Shown here: positions 9,308 to 19,494 of the stretch, one piece after another
How the letters are laid out: each line of letters begins with the position of its first letter
Position numbering within the stretch: position 1 is the first letter of the stretch
Assembly: GCA_016711705.1 (NCBI GenBank)
Contig: JADJSK010000001.1
Location: 558,001 to 622,000, forward strand
DNA from: Candidatus Brachybacter algidus
Lineage (GTDB): Bacteria; Bacteroidota; Bacteroidia; Chitinophagales; Saprospiraceae
DNA length: 64,000 nt
Direction: 5' to 3'
Notes under the pieces: generated by a model
The model's input: the letters and a program-made list of their open reading frames with translations, nothing else
Told to the model about the DNA's origin: nothing
Database searches by the model: none
Position numbers and translations under genes: made by a program

Positions 9308-9460
9308 CTAATTATTGGTGGGATTGCAGTAATTTTTTACACAATTATAAAAGCTTAGATGGGTTCCATACTTTGAAAATAACATTTGAGGAACATCGAT
9401 ACTATGAAGTTCCATCAATCTACTCACAATAATTTCTTGATTCATTTCAAGGGTTCTCAT
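9308..9460 (-). CDS. Short unrecognised frame, possible gene remnant
   Basis: This frame of 50 residues begins MRTLEMNQEIIV and ends in an Asn/Tyr-rich tail. The open frame extends ten codons upstream of this ATG without another start, as a truncated gene would. No domain is recognised. The rest of 9461-9632 holds nothing I can identify. Confidence 0.2.
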   Translation of the reverse strand: MRTLEMNQEIIVSRLMELHSIDVPQMLFSKYGTHLSFYNCVKNYCNPTNN

Positions 9461-9632
9461 ATTAAGAATAACTTCATTTTCATAAATATGTTCATTGTGT
9501 CAAGTATAAATCGATTCCAAAGGAAAAAAGTTAGGTTCATGCTATTAATTTACTTTTAAAAATTTATTGACGTAAAGCATATCGCCTTCCGAATCAGGAT
9601 AAGTAGTTATAATTGACAAGATGCTTTACATA

Positions 9633-10163
9633 TTATTCTCCTTCTTTTTCTGGCACAGGTTTATCATCTAAAATACCACTGGATTCATCCACTTTCATTT
9701 CCAATACTGGCCGATCACCATCTGGCAGAATAGTCAATAATTCATCAAATACTTTATTATAATGTTCATGCCTCCAGAATGGAATTAAATCCATACCCTG
9801 TATAAGAACTGCCTGACCACGCACTGTTCCGGCAGCATAAAGTTGAAAATACTTTATATGGCTTGAAGTAAATGATGCTACAAAGCCACTCGAAGGAACA
9901 CTGTCGATTAATACGCGTATTGGCCTATATTTAAAATCAGGCGTCTGCTGCATTTTACTGATCATGTCGAAAAGCACATTTTCAATATTACTTTTATCCA
10001 TGTAAAGCCATGATAAGGTAAAATTACCACATTCGATTTCGTACTTAGAAACTAGTTCGCATTTTTCAGGAACATTGATCTTCTTTCCAACGAATTCCAA
10101 TTTTTTTTGAGCAGTCAGAAAAATAGGAATTAGAATAAATAAATGGATTACTAAATATTTCAA
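9633..10163 (-). CDS. Secreted protein of unknown function
   Basis: This 176-residue protein has a clear N-terminal signal peptide (MKYLVIHLFILIPIFLTAQ), a mixed alpha/beta body containing two Cys in KCELVSKYEIECG, and an acidic low-complexity tail. No family is recognised. It is last in a probable reverse-strand operon, 10 bases after the GH3 gene. Probably periplasmic or surface-attached; function unknown. Confidence 0.75.
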   Translation of the reverse strand: MKYLVIHLFILIPIFLTAQKKLEFVGKKINVPEKCELVSKYEIECGNFTLSWLYMDKSNIENVLFDMISKMQQTPDFKYRPIRVLIDSVPSSGFVASFTSSHIKYFQLYAAGTVRGQAVLIQGMDLIPFWRHEHYNKVFDELLTILPDGDRPVLEMKVDESSGILDDKPVPEKEGE

Positions 10164-10173
10164 ATGATTAAAA

Positions 10174-11676
10174 TTATAAATTATTAATTTGAGTCAGGGC
10201 ATCCGCAATTTTCCTATCGTTTGTTAACCTGGGTACTTTGTTCTGGCCTCCTAATTTGCCGTTTTGTTTCATGAAAGTAATAAAAGTACCTTTTTTTAAG
10301 GGTCGAAGTTTTAACTTCTGTAAAATATGACCTTCTATTAGATCCTTATAGTAAATGTTTTTTGCTGTCATTTGTTGATTTAAAAGATCTATAAATGCAT
10401 TAATGTCTGAAGGTTCCTGATCAAACTCTATAAACCATTCATGATATGGCAAGCCTCCTTCAGGCGGATTAACCTGAGGAGCTACTGAAAATTCTGATAC
10501 TTTACAATCAAAACTAGCAGAAGTAGTAAGTAAGGCGTCTTCAACCTCCTTAGCAATGACATGTTCTCCAAAGGCAGAAATATAATGTGCTACCCTACCT
10601 GAGAAAACAATTTTGTATGGGTCTACCGAAATAAAAGTAACAATGTCCCCGATATTGTATCCCCATAGCCCTGCATTGTTATTAATTACTAGAGCATATG
10701 GAATAGTCATTCTGACACCCTCAAGAGGAAGACGAGTCGGATTATTTTCACCAATCCTTGACGATTCTATAAATTCAAAATAGATACCACTCTTTGTATT
10801 GAGCAACATACCTTCATCTCCTTGTTCATCCTGAAAGGCAAAAAAACCTTCAGATGCTGGAAATGTTTCAACTGAATCAAGTTTTCTTCCAAAAAGGTTT
10901 TCAAGTGTATTTCTATAAGGGCTGAAGTTGACACCACCATATACAAAAACACTCAGGTTTGGAAATAAATCGATAATACGTTCTTTACCTGATTGCTTTA
11001 GAAGTCTTTCCAAATACATTTGAACCCATGGAGGTATACCACTAATAAGGCTCATGTCCTTATGAATAGTTTCTTTTACGATAGCATCAACCTTGGTTTC
11101 CCAGTCATCTATACAGTTGGTTTGATAGGATGGAACCTGACTTTTACGAAGCCATGCAGGTATCTCATGATTTACTATGCCAGACAATCTTCCTACCGGA
11201 ATTACACCATCCAAATCAAGAACAGGAGAACCGGAAAGGAAAATCATTTTTCCATCAAAAAAGCTGTAATTCCCACTCCTTGCAGCATAATTTAGTAAAG
11301 CATTTCTGGCAGTGCCAAAATGATTAGGCATACTTTCCTTAGTGAGGGGTATATATTTAGCACCCGAAGTAGTTCCAGATGTCTTAGCAAAATATTTAGG
11401 CTGCCCGGGCCATAATACATCACTATCACCAGATTTGATCTTCTCTATATAAGGTCTGATCAATTCATAATCAGTTAAAGGAATAATAGAAGAAAATGTA
11501 GCTGCTGACTTGATGGCAACAAAATTATTTTCCTTACCGAATAAGGTATTTTTAGCGGACTTTACTAAATTTTGCCTGATAAATTCCTGATCAGCAACAG
11601 CTGTCATCTTCCAACTGTCAACCTGCCTTGCCACAGCGTTTGCAAAGGGCTTAATTAGCTTTGATTTAAACTTCAT
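10174..11676 (-). CDS. GH3 family acyl-adenylating protein
   Basis: This 500-residue protein matches the GH3 family, ANL-like enzymes that adenylate carboxylic acids and, in plants, join them to amino acids. Visible signatures are the ATP-binding loop AKTSGTTSGAKYIPLT (about residues 108-123), FPASEGFFAFQ in the middle and GYNIGDIV-FSGRVAHYISAFGEHV near residue 360. GH3 homologues are common in Bacteroidota, where their substrates are unknown. The gene lies between a LolA-like gene upstream and a secreted protein downstream. Length is normal. Confidence 0.93.
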   Translation of the reverse strand: MKFKSKLIKPFANAVARQVDSWKMTAVADQEFIRQNLVKSAKNTLFGKENNFVAIKSAATFSSIIPLTDYELIRPYIEKIKSGDSDVLWPGQPKYFAKTSGTTSGAKYIPLTKESMPNHFGTARNALLNYAARSGNYSFFDGKMIFLSGSPVLDLDGVIPVGRLSGIVNHEIPAWLRKSQVPSYQTNCIDDWETKVDAIVKETIHKDMSLISGIPPWVQMYLERLLKQSGKERIIDLFPNLSVFVYGGVNFSPYRNTLENLFGRKLDSVETFPASEGFFAFQDEQGDEGMLLNTKSGIYFEFIESSRIGENNPTRLPLEGVRMTIPYALVINNNAGLWGYNIGDIVTFISVDPYKIVFSGRVAHYISAFGEHVIAKEVEDALLTTSASFDCKVSEFSVAPQVNPPEGGLPYHEWFIEFDQEPSDINAFIDLLNQQMTAKNIYYKDLIEGHILQKLKLRPLKKGTFITFMKQNGKLGGQNKVPRLTNDRKIADALTQINNL

Positions 11677-11720
11677 CTATATGCTGTGTTGTTGAAAATC
11701 TGATTAAAACTAAATAAATT

Positions 11721-12407
11721 TTAGTTAACTCTAAGATCTTCTACATTGTACCCTGGATACTTAGCTTTGTTAAAGGTAAATACTGTTGCAGAACCTGGCT
11801 TTCCAAAAGTAGTTTTAGAAACGTTTAAGGTATGTCGGGAACCATCTTTATTAAATATCTCCATGGCAATTAATTCTCCGGTAGGTTTATTGACTGTGAT
11901 TCTGGCTTTAGAATATTCGGTACCTTTTTTGACTGGCTTACATTCAATAACTTGAACTTGTTTGCCTGATTGTGCCCCATCAAATGTAACCGCTGCTACA
12001 AAGTTTTTTTGATCATATTGTGAAATAAAATCTGCCGGATTGACAATACCTTGAGAGCTTCCCTTGACGTAGTCGTTGATTTGAACTTCTTTTTGCTTTT
12101 TATTAATAAACCAGACTGTTTTGCCATCATTGATGATACCCATATCTTTAATGTCAAGATTGAATTTAGTGCCAAGTTGCGTCATCGTGCCTTTTTCAAG
12201 TCTGGTGCTTTGACCTGGGAATTCCATTTTCAGGGAAAAAACAGAAGTAATTTGTTGGGAAGCGGATGAATATTTGGTTTTAATTTTATTCAATGTTGCG
12301 ACTGCTTTGGCATCTGAATCCTTAGCAGTGGAATAAGTATTTTTTTGTGCTGTTAAGCTTAAAGATGTTATAAATATTACTATTAAAGAACAAATAAATC
12401 GATTCAT
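11721..12407 (-). CDS. lolA: LolA-like outer membrane lipoprotein carrier
   Basis: This protein of 228 residues begins with a signal peptide (MNRFICSLIVIFITSLSLTA) followed by the LolA fold. The conserved early region contains ATLNKIKTKYSS and FSLKMEFPGQ, and the central DGKTVWFINKKQKEVQI resembles LolA beta strands. LolA carries lipoproteins across the periplasm to the outer membrane. The frame has further ATGs at 12428 and 12455. The latter lies on the predicted -7 box, and 12407 gives the cleanest signal peptide. It probably heads an operon with the GH3 and secreted-protein genes. Confidence 0.87.
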   Translation of the reverse strand: MNRFICSLIVIFITSLSLTAQKNTYSTAKDSDAKAVATLNKIKTKYSSASQQITSVFSLKMEFPGQSTRLEKGTMTQLGTKFNLDIKDMGIINDGKTVWFINKKQKEVQINDYVKGSSQGIVNPADFISQYDQKNFVAAVTFDGAQSGKQVQVIECKPVKKGTEYSKARITVNKPTGELIAMEIFNKDGSRHTLNVSKTTFGKPGSATVFTFNKAKYPGYNVEDLRVN

Positions 12408-12452
12408 ATTATATTTTTTTAAGGACATGCGACCTTTTTTGAAAAATAGCTG

Positions 12453-12481
12453 CAAAGATATAAAAAATTGAAACAGGCAAA
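12453..12481 (-). promoter_or_regulatory. Predicted promoter for the lolA-GH3 operon
   Basis: On the reverse strand, TTTG (12478-12481) is followed after 17 bases by TATCTTTG (12453-12460), an exact TAnnTTTG match. Transcription would start near 12446, so translation from 12455 is unlikely. Confidence 0.6.
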
Positions 12482-12899
12482 ATTCCTTTCCTCAAAATCC
12501 ATATCATTGATGACACTTTAACGGTATTTTATGCTTAATGATTCATAGAATATAACAATATTTTGTTAAGGTTTAGTAGAGAGCTACCATAATGTCGAAT
12601 GATTTAACATTAATATTAATTCAATCTTAGTCATAGATAATCACCTTAATTATGAGATTGCTTTAATTTTAAATCAATTATGTGCTTATAACAATTTGGA
12701 TATGCATGCCTCTAATCTCATCCTAAAGTATATGTTCTATTAAAATGGAGTCAAGCTAATTTTGTTTTTTCGATTCAATCTTAACGAATTTTAGCTTATT
12801 TAATTCGCTTGAAATCTCTTTTTTCAAACATATCATCTTGTGAAACGAAAATTGAGTATTTTACTTAAAATCGATTACTTTTAAATAAAAATTAGTAAC
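12482..12899. other. Intergenic region, no gene seen
   Basis: This AT-rich space lies between divergent genes. No open frame with coding character, RNA gene or long repeat was found. ATCGATTACTTTTAAA near 12870 only approximates a -7 box for the following gene. Confidence 0.5.
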
Positions 12900-14744
12900 A
12901 TGAGCAGATTTAATCTTTCGCAGATCTTGAATAGTCAAATTAATATTATAAAGGTCGTATTGAGAAGGTTTTATTTAGTGGCTTTTAGCGCAATATTATT
13001 AACTTCCTTATTGCTGTATTTTAGTGAATATGAGAATACCCTAAGTGACGATTCTGAGTCTTTGATCACCAGACTCTGTCTTATAGCAGCTCTGGCAATA
13101 CCTTTTTTCTTTTCGTTGCATTTATTTGCAGAAAAAAATAAATTTAATATCACTAAATACTTAATTGCCATTTTGCTCATCTCAAGCATTCTTGCAGCTT
13201 ATTGGTTCAGCTTAGCTAATTTAGGTGATTTTGTGTGGTATAATAAAAGCGCAGCAATAAGGTTTGGGGCATTATTTCTCGCAGCACATGGTGCTATTTC
13301 AATAAGCGTCTTTAATCGATATTCCCAAATTGACAGCTTCTGGCAATTTAATAAGCATCTTTTATTAAGAATGTTAACTGGAGTTTTTTATTCCGGCGTA
13401 CTTTTCTTAGGTATAGCAGCAGCTTTTGCAGCGATGGATGCACTTTTTAATGTGAATATTGAAAGCACAACTTACTTACAGGTATTTATTATTTTATCCT
13501 GCCTTTACAATACTTTTTTTGTACTGGGTGGCGTAAAAGCACCATTGACCGCTTACGAAGTATCGACAGAATATCCAAATTCTTTAAAGATCTTTACCCA
13601 ATTTGTCCTTATCCCATTAATGTTACTTTATTTAGTTATTCTTTATGCATACATGTTTAAAATTATTGTCCAATGGTCTCTTCCTAAAGGATGGGTTTCA
13701 AACTTGGTACTATGTTTTTCGATAGCAGGAATTCTTGCATTTTTGTTAGTTTACCCAATACGTGAAGAAATAAATTCGAAATGGGTTAAAACTTATTCAA
13801 GAGTATTTTATTTTGCACTCTTACCACTGATCGTATTATTACATATAAGTATTTGGACACGTGTAGCAGATTATGGCATTACTATAGAAAGGTATATCAT
13901 TTGTGTTCTGTCCTTGTGGCTAACAGCAATTACAGCTTATTTTTTAATATCCAAAAAGGATAATATAATTCTTATACCCATGTCATTGGCATCAATTTTC
14001 TTGCTTTCTACCTTTGGGCCGTGGGGATTCGAAGGGTTGAGTAAATACAGCCAATTCTCACGATTAAAAAGTGAACTTCAAGCAATGGACATTTGGGATG
14101 GTAATAAAATAACCCCAATCTCCAAAGGGGCAGTGTTCAATGATTCAATAGCCTTTAAGGTAAATGATATTAGCTCATATCTTATCGAAATGAATGGGTA
14201 TAATTACATGAATAAGTTCAATTATGGGCCTTGGAATAAGCTAACAGATAGTCTTAACAATAGCAAAGACCTATATTTTTACTCCATTTCAGGGCTATAT
14301 TTGAATAAAATTAATTTAGATCCAGGCAAAATAAAATGGACCCCATACGGTGATCCACAATATATCCAAAATACATCTTTTTATTTGTCTGTCAATGATT
14401 TGAATAGTTCGTTTGCTATTAGAGGTTATGAATCGATGTATCCTTTAAATATTTACGATAATCCAAATGGAGTGAAGTTGGATAGTCTTATCATTGGCCT
14501 GCAAGCCAATAAAGTAAATATAAAATTTGGTAGCAGTGACATAAAGCCTATCGACTTAGTTCCTTCCATACAGCCATTAATTTATGATTGCAGAAATGGT
14601 TGTCCCCCTCTGACAAAACCGATTGTTATTGATTACAGCGATAAGGGATTAAATTTCAGAATACTCATAATTAACTTATCTGGAGATAATAAAGATAATT
14701 TACTTAAAATAAATTCTGTCAATGGCTATTTGTTAATTAAATAG
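12900..14744 (+). CDS. DUF4153 membrane protein
   Basis: This 614-residue protein has about eleven to twelve membrane segments in its first 380 residues, then a soluble C-terminal domain of about 230 residues. The membrane part contains STFGPWGFEGLSKYSQ, which closes the helical bundle in DUF4153 proteins, and a later WVKTYSRVFYFALLPL segment. The function of the family is unknown. It stands alone, with a convergent peptidase gene downstream beyond an IS element. Confidence 0.85.
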   Translation: MSRFNLSQILNSQINIIKVVLRRFYLVAFSAILLTSLLLYFSEYENTLSDDSESLITRLCLIAALAIPFFFSLHLFAEKNKFNITKYLIAILLISSILAAYWFSLANLGDFVWYNKSAAIRFGALFLAAHGAISISVFNRYSQIDSFWQFNKHLLLRMLTGVFYSGVLFLGIAAAFAAMDALFNVNIESTTYLQVFIILSCLYNTFFVLGGVKAPLTAYEVSTEYPNSLKIFTQFVLIPLMLLYLVILYAYMFKIIVQWSLPKGWVSNLVLCFSIAGILAFLLVYPIREEINSKWVKTYSRVFYFALLPLIVLLHISIWTRVADYGITIERYIICVLSLWLTAITAYFLISKKDNIILIPMSLASIFLLSTFGPWGFEGLSKYSQFSRLKSELQAMDIWDGNKITPISKGAVFNDSIAFKVNDISSYLIEMNGYNYMNKFNYGPWNKLTDSLNNSKDLYFYSISGLYLNKINLDPGKIKWTPYGDPQYIQNTSFYLSVNDLNSSFAIRGYESMYPLNIYDNPNGVKLDSLIIGLQANKVNIKFGSSDIKPIDLVPSIQPLIYDCRNGCPPLTKPIVIDYSDKGLNFRILIINLSGDNKDNLLKINSVNGYLLIK

Positions 14745-14770
14745 ATTTTTAACTGCTTAGTGATTCATAG

Positions 14771-14859
14771 GTAATGTGCGATGAGTGATGGGCAATGGGT
14801 AATGGGTAATCGAATTACTACATATTTTGTAGCAATGGAACTCATTTATATAAAATTGG
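14771..14859 (+). repeat. Bipartite dispersed repeat, copy A: heptamer array plus core (left part, split by IS)
   Basis: Six degenerate heptamers of type GTAATGG (14771-14812) lead into a core with GAATTACTACA (14812-14822), GGAACT (14837-14842) and ATTTATATAAAATTG (14844-14858). The same core, in the same order, occurs on the reverse strand at 47791-47835. The IS element is inserted at the end of this core. The continuation is at 16179-16272. Confidence 0.85.
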
Positions 14860-16178
14860 GACACTATCCCACAAAGTGTGTAAGTTGTTTTTTTGGGCTC
14901 CCCTAAGCTTTCATAAAATTGGTTAATCTCTCTCCAAAGATAATAATAAATTGATTGGTTACCACGCCCCAGTTATGAATAGGCATGGACCATTTCCTTG
15001 TAGCTTCTCTTATGGCCAGATAAACTGATTTCATAACAGATTCATCAGTTGGAAAAGAAAGCTTGTTTTTTGTATATTTTCTGATTTTTCCATTCAGGTT
15101 CTCTATTAAATTAGTTGTATACATGATCTTCCTGATCTCCACAGGGAAGCCAAAAAACGTTGTCAATTCATCCCAGTTAGTCCTCCATGATTGTACTGAA
15201 TACGGATACTTATCTTCCCAAGTCATTGCAAAGTCCTTAAATGCTGCCTCTGCTGATTGTTTCGTTGGCGCTCCATATATTTTCTTCATATCAGCTGTAA
15301 ATGGCTTTCGGTCTTTATATGACACAAATTTGCATGCATTTCTGATCTGATGGACAATGCATATTTGAGTGTTTGATTGTGGGAAAACCGTTTTGATCGT
15401 TTCCGTAAAACCATTTAAATTGTCTGTAGCTGTTATGAGTATATCATTTACACCACGTGCTTTCATGTCTGTCAATACACTCATCCAAAAGCTGGAGCTC
15501 TCTTTCCACCCTAGCCACAAACCCAACACTTCCTTTTATACCATCTTGCCTCAGGCCGATCGCTATATAAATCGTCTTGTTTATTACCTTGGATTGTTCT
15601 CTTACCTTAAATACAATTCCATCTAACCAGACAATCAAATAGACATCTTCCAGCGGCCTATTTTGCCATGCTACAATATCCTCTGTTATAGCATTTGTTA
15701 TTCTTGAAATCGTTGAAGTTGATACTTCTACATTGTATAGATCCCTGATCTGGTTTTCTATATCGCTATTACTCATGCCCCTTGAATACAATGAAATGAT
15801 GATATTTTCTATACCTTCAGCCATTCCTTTTCGCTTTGGAACAAGCATCGGTGAAAAACTACCATCTCTATCTCTTGGTACCTGAATGTTATCCTCTCCA
15901 AAACTAGTTTTAATCTTCTTATTACTAAACCCATTTCTTGAGTTTGGTGCACCGGTTTTATCGTGCTTTTCATATCCAAGGTGGCTATCCATTTCGCCCT
16001 CTAGTATCTTTTCTATCCTCGTTTTTGAATCGATGTTAGAAAACTCATCAATTCATCTCCTGTCTTAAATTGCTTTAAAATCTCATCACTGATAAAATCT
16101 TTTGAATCCATTTGATTTTTTGTTTTTCGTTATAAATTTATTCATTTTTATAACTTACACACTTTATGGCTTAGTACC
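14860..16178 (-). mobile_element. IS256-family insertion sequence, copy 2
   Basis: This 1319-bp element is inverted relative to copy 1 and has the same 27-bp terminal repeats (14860-14886, 16152-16178). It is flanked by a perfect 8-bp duplication AAAATTGG (14852-14859 and 16179-16186). It inserted into a dispersed repeat between convergent genes. It matches copy 1 almost everywhere except a 40-bp divergent patch (15125-15164) and four indels. Confidence 0.97.
14903..16111 (-). pseudogene. IS256-family transposase, two frameshifts (copy 2)
   Basis: This is the same transposase as in copy 1, about 402 residues when read through. Here one G is missing at 16017-16018 (CGAGGATAG against CGAGGGATAG) and one A is extra at 15534-15537 (TATAAAAGG against TATAAAGG). 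The two indels cancel in length but leave the central part out of frame, so no full-length product is made. Neither indel is shared with copy 1, so the common ancestor was intact and recent. Confidence 0.93.
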
Positions 16179-16272
16179 AAAATTGGACTTTTTATCACCT
16201 TATCACCTTATCACCTTATCACCTTATCACCTTATCACCTTATCACCTTATCACCTTATCACCTTATCACCA
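16179..16272 (+). repeat. Bipartite dispersed repeat, copy A: octamer array (right part)
   Basis: After the 8-bp target duplication come ACTTTT and nine perfect copies of TATCACCT (16193-16264) plus a 7-of-8 partial copy. The reverse complement unit is AGGTGATA, one base from the AGGTGAGA unit of the other element at 47762. There are no spacers, so this is not CRISPR. Confidence 0.9.
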
Positions 16273-16331
16273 TGAGAATCAGCCAGCTCTCATTTACCAA
16301 TTAATACTGACCACTACGCACTATCCAACTC

Positions 16332-18470
16332 CTATTCCTTTATGCCTTCTCTGTCCAGTAGAAAAGCATACTCCATTGCAGTTTCTTTATATCTTTCAAA
16401 TCTGCCGCTTGCCCCACCATGTCCTGTGGTCATATTAGTGTACAAGTAAATCGGATTCTTTCCAATTTTCATGGCTCTAATTTTTGCTACCCATTTAGCT
16501 GGTTCCCAATATTGTACCTGGCTATCATGAAGACCCGTTGTAACTAACATAGCAGGATAATTTAACTCAGCAACATTGTCATAAGGTGAGTAAGATTTCA
16601 TGTAATCATAATATATTTTATCTTTTGGATTTCCCCACTCATCGAACTCACCTGTGGTAAGTGGAATGGATTCGTCCAGCATAGTACTGACCACATCTAC
16701 AAAAGGCACAGCTGCTATAACGCCATTAAATAATTCGGGAGCCATGTTAATTACTGCGCCCATCAATAGTCCACCGGCACTTCCGCCCATAGCATATAAA
16801 TGTTCTTTGGATGTATATTTCAAATCAATCAACCCTTTTGCGCAATCTATAAAATCGGTAAATGTATTTTTCTTTTTAAGTAGCTTACCATCTTCGTACC
16901 ATTGTCGACCCAACTCCTGCCCTCCCCTAATGTGCGCTATTGCATATACATATCCTCTGTCCAATAGTGATAACCTGACAGATGAAAAAGATGGGTCAAG
17001 ACTAAAACCGTAGGATCCATAAGCATATAAAAGTAAGGGATTGCCAGAATCTTTCTTTCTATCTTTTTTGTATACTAGTGAAACAGGGACTAATGTACCA
17101 TCCGTGGCTTTTATTTCTAGTCGCTTGGAAATGTAAGCATCTTTATCATAACCTCCAACGATTTCCTGCTCCTTTAATAATACTGAATTCTTATGTTTTA
17201 GATTGTATTCAAATATTGATGTAGGCACCGTTAGTGAAGTAAAATTATATCTGATCTTGTCCGTATTGAAGACATAATTATCCACCAAGGAAGCAGTGTA
17301 AGCCATTTCATTAAAATCTATATAGCAATCTTGCTCATGGTCCAGGAGCCTTAATTTAACTATTCCCCTGACACGTTCTTCAATTACAATAAAATCTTGA
17401 AAGCAATTTACTTCCTCTAATAGAACATCATTTCTATGCGGGATCTTTTCAATCCAGTTAGTCACCGAATAATTTTCGATTGAAGCTGTCATCAATCTAA
17501 AATTTAAGGCATGGTCATTAGATGTAATATAAAAATAACAACCATCATCAGTTACAGAATATAAGTGGTCTCTCACTCTGGGACTTATTATGTTAAATAT
17601 AGAATTAGAATTATCTGCGTCACAATAGCGGACTTCTGAGGTAAGAGTGCTGTATGACCCTATATAAATGATTTTATTAGATCTGGATTTATAAATACCT
17701 ACATTGAAAGTTTCATCCTTTTCTTCAAATAACAATTCATCTAGACTATGATCCTGCCCTACTATATGTTTATAAACGCGTTCTGATCTAAGAGTTTCGG
17801 GATCTTTAGCTACATATAGAAATGCTTTTCCATCATTAAACCAGACAATTGATCCGCTGGTATTAGGTATTGCTTCATCGTATACCAAAGTATCATATAT
17901 ATTTTTCAATTTGATAGTATACAACCTTCTTGATACAATATCCTCACTATAAGCGGTCAAATTATTATCAGGACTTACTGTTATGGAACCGATAGCATAG
18001 TAACTCAGTCCGGATGCCATAACATTGGCATCAATGATAATTTCTTCTTGAGCATCAGAAGTATCTATTTTACGAGAATAAATTGGATATTCCTTTCCCA
18101 TTTCATATCTGGTATAATACATGTAGTCGTTTTTGAGATATGGAACTGACATATCCACCTGTTTTATCCTACCTGTAATCTCATTATATAACCTATCTTG
18201 AAGATCCAAAGTATGGGCTAAGCTGTTCTCCCTATATGCATTCTCATCATTGAGGTATGAAATCACCTCTTTATCTTCACGTTGATTTAACCAAAAATAA
18301 TTATCTTTTCTGATGTCGCCGTGGATCTCAAGGATTTTTTCTCTTTTGGAAGCCACTGGAGGAGTATTTGATCTGTTTTGATCATTCATATTTTTATCTG
18401 GTTGAGCATTAATTTTAAAAGAAAGAATAATAAAAAACAATATGGATTTAATCAAATATATCCTTTTCAT
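16332..18470 (-). CDS. Prolyl oligopeptidase family serine peptidase (S9, oligopeptidase B-like)
   Basis: This 712-residue protein has a signal peptide (MKRIYLIKSILFFIILSFK), a beta-propeller domain (about residues 60-430) and a C-terminal alpha/beta hydrolase domain. The catalytic Ser564 lies in GGSAGG, His684 in GHGGASGR, and the Asp probably in GLHDSQVQYW. The propeller restricts access to short peptides. The signal peptide suggests periplasmic peptide degradation. The start at 18470 is preferred over 18521 because of the signal peptide and a -7 box at 18490-18497. Confidence 0.93.
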   Translation of the reverse strand: MKRIYLIKSILFFIILSFKINAQPDKNMNDQNRSNTPPVASKREKILEIHGDIRKDNYFWLNQREDKEVISYLNDENAYRENSLAHTLDLQDRLYNEITGRIKQVDMSVPYLKNDYMYYTRYEMGKEYPIYSRKIDTSDAQEEIIIDANVMASGLSYYAIGSITVSPDNNLTAYSEDIVSRRLYTIKLKNIYDTLVYDEAIPNTSGSIVWFNDGKAFLYVAKDPETLRSERVYKHIVGQDHSLDELLFEEKDETFNVGIYKSRSNKIIYIGSYSTLTSEVRYCDADNSNSIFNIISPRVRDHLYSVTDDGCYFYITSNDHALNFRLMTASIENYSVTNWIEKIPHRNDVLLEEVNCFQDFIVIEERVRGIVKLRLLDHEQDCYIDFNEMAYTASLVDNYVFNTDKIRYNFTSLTVPTSIFEYNLKHKNSVLLKEQEIVGGYDKDAYISKRLEIKATDGTLVPVSLVYKKDRKKDSGNPLLLYAYGSYGFSLDPSFSSVRLSLLDRGYVYAIAHIRGGQELGRQWYEDGKLLKKKNTFTDFIDCAKGLIDLKYTSKEHLYAMGGSAGGLLMGAVINMAPELFNGVIAAVPFVDVVSTMLDESIPLTTGEFDEWGNPKDKIYYDYMKSYSPYDNVAELNYPAMLVTTGLHDSQVQYWEPAKWVAKIRAMKIGKNPIYLYTNMTTGHGGASGRFERYKETAMEYAFLLDREGIKE

Positions 18471-18489
18471 ACTTTCAAATTTATAATTC

Positions 18490-18497
18490 CAAAGGTA
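18490..18497 (-). promoter_or_regulatory. Predicted -7 element for the S9 peptidase
   Basis: TACCTTTG on the reverse strand is an exact TAnnTTTG match 20 bases before the chosen ATG. No TTTG occurs at the standard upstream distance. Confidence 0.45.
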
Positions 18498-18588
18498 ATT
18501 TAGTAAATTAGAATTTATCATGAAATATCAAAATACTTTGAATTTACACATATAAATAATACTTTCACCACAATCAAAAATAAATAAA

Positions 18589-19494
18589 ATGGCAAAGGCC
18601 AATAAGATTGAAAGAAAAAAAATAAAGTACCCACTTGGTTCATTTGTAAAATCCATAATATTTATAGGTATTGGAATATTCAGTGCAGGGTTTGGTCTTG
18701 AGAGTTTTTTAGTGCCAAATGGGTACATAGACGGTGGCATAACTGGGATTTCACTCTTAGTTAAAATCTTTGCTGAAGATGTCCCTTTATCATTATTGAT
18801 AGTAATATTTAATACACCTTTTATCATACTTGGTTGGAGGCAAGTGAGTAAGATATTTGCAATTAAAAGCATATTAGCTATTACGGGATTGGCTTTAGTT
18901 ATCCAATTTGTCCATTTTCCTATTTTAACGAAGGATCCTCTACTTATCGCATGTTTCGGAGGTTTGTTTCTTGGAGTAGGTATCGGATTTGCGATGAGGG
19001 GAGGTTCTGTTTTGGATGGAACAGAAGTATTGGCAATATTTATTAGCCGGCAATCAAGAATTTCCATTGGCGATATAATCCTTATTTTCAATATAATAAT
19101 TTTCATAACTGGTGCATACTTACTCTCAATTGAAGTAGCAATGTATGCCATACTGACTTATTTTGTTGCTTCAAAGGCCATAACATATATAATAGAAGGT
19201 ATTGAAGAATACACCGGAGTTACAATTATTTCAGATGAAAGTGAGAAAATAAGAGAGATGCTGGTGCATGATTTGGGGCATGGGGTCACGCTTTATCCTG
19301 CTAAGAAAGGATTTGGGAAACGAGGAGCTGTAGAATCTGATAAATTTGACGTAGTTTATACTGTAGTAACAAGATTGGAAATTTCAAGGTTGCAGGATGG
19401 TATTAATCTCATTGACCCTAATGCCTTTCTGATAATGAATAGTATAAAAGATACCAAAGGAGGCATGATCAAAAAAAGGAATGTTGTTCATTAA
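18589..19494 (+). CDS. YitT family membrane protein (DUF161/DUF2179)
   Basis: The 301-residue protein has about five to six membrane segments, including GLESFLVPNGYIDGGITGIS, the N-terminal YitT signature. A soluble C-terminal DUF2179 domain (about residues 210-295) contains TGVTIISDES and ends in a Lys-rich tail. The family is widespread but has no established biochemical role. It is transcribed away from the S9 peptidase and followed by about 1 kb without genes. Confidence 0.92.
   Translation: MAKANKIERKKIKYPLGSFVKSIIFIGIGIFSAGFGLESFLVPNGYIDGGITGISLLVKIFAEDVPLSLLIVIFNTPFIILGWRQVSKIFAIKSILAITGLALVIQFVHFPILTKDPLLIACFGGLFLGVGIGFAMRGGSVLDGTEVLAIFISRQSRISIGDIILIFNIIIFITGAYLLSIEVAMYAILTYFVASKAITYIIEGIEEYTGVTIISDESEKIREMLVHDLGHGVTLYPAKKGFGKRGAVESDKFDVVYTVVTRLEISRLQDGINLIDPNAFLIMNSIKDTKGGMIKKRNVVH

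Noticed and set aside
16193..16272. Octamer array taken as a CRISPR
   Set aside because: The units are contiguous with no spacers and only 8 bases long; no cas genes are nearby.
18528..19151. Long reverse-strand open frame opposite the YitT-like gene
   Set aside because: It is the antisense of a well-conserved membrane protein gene and has no recognisable domain.
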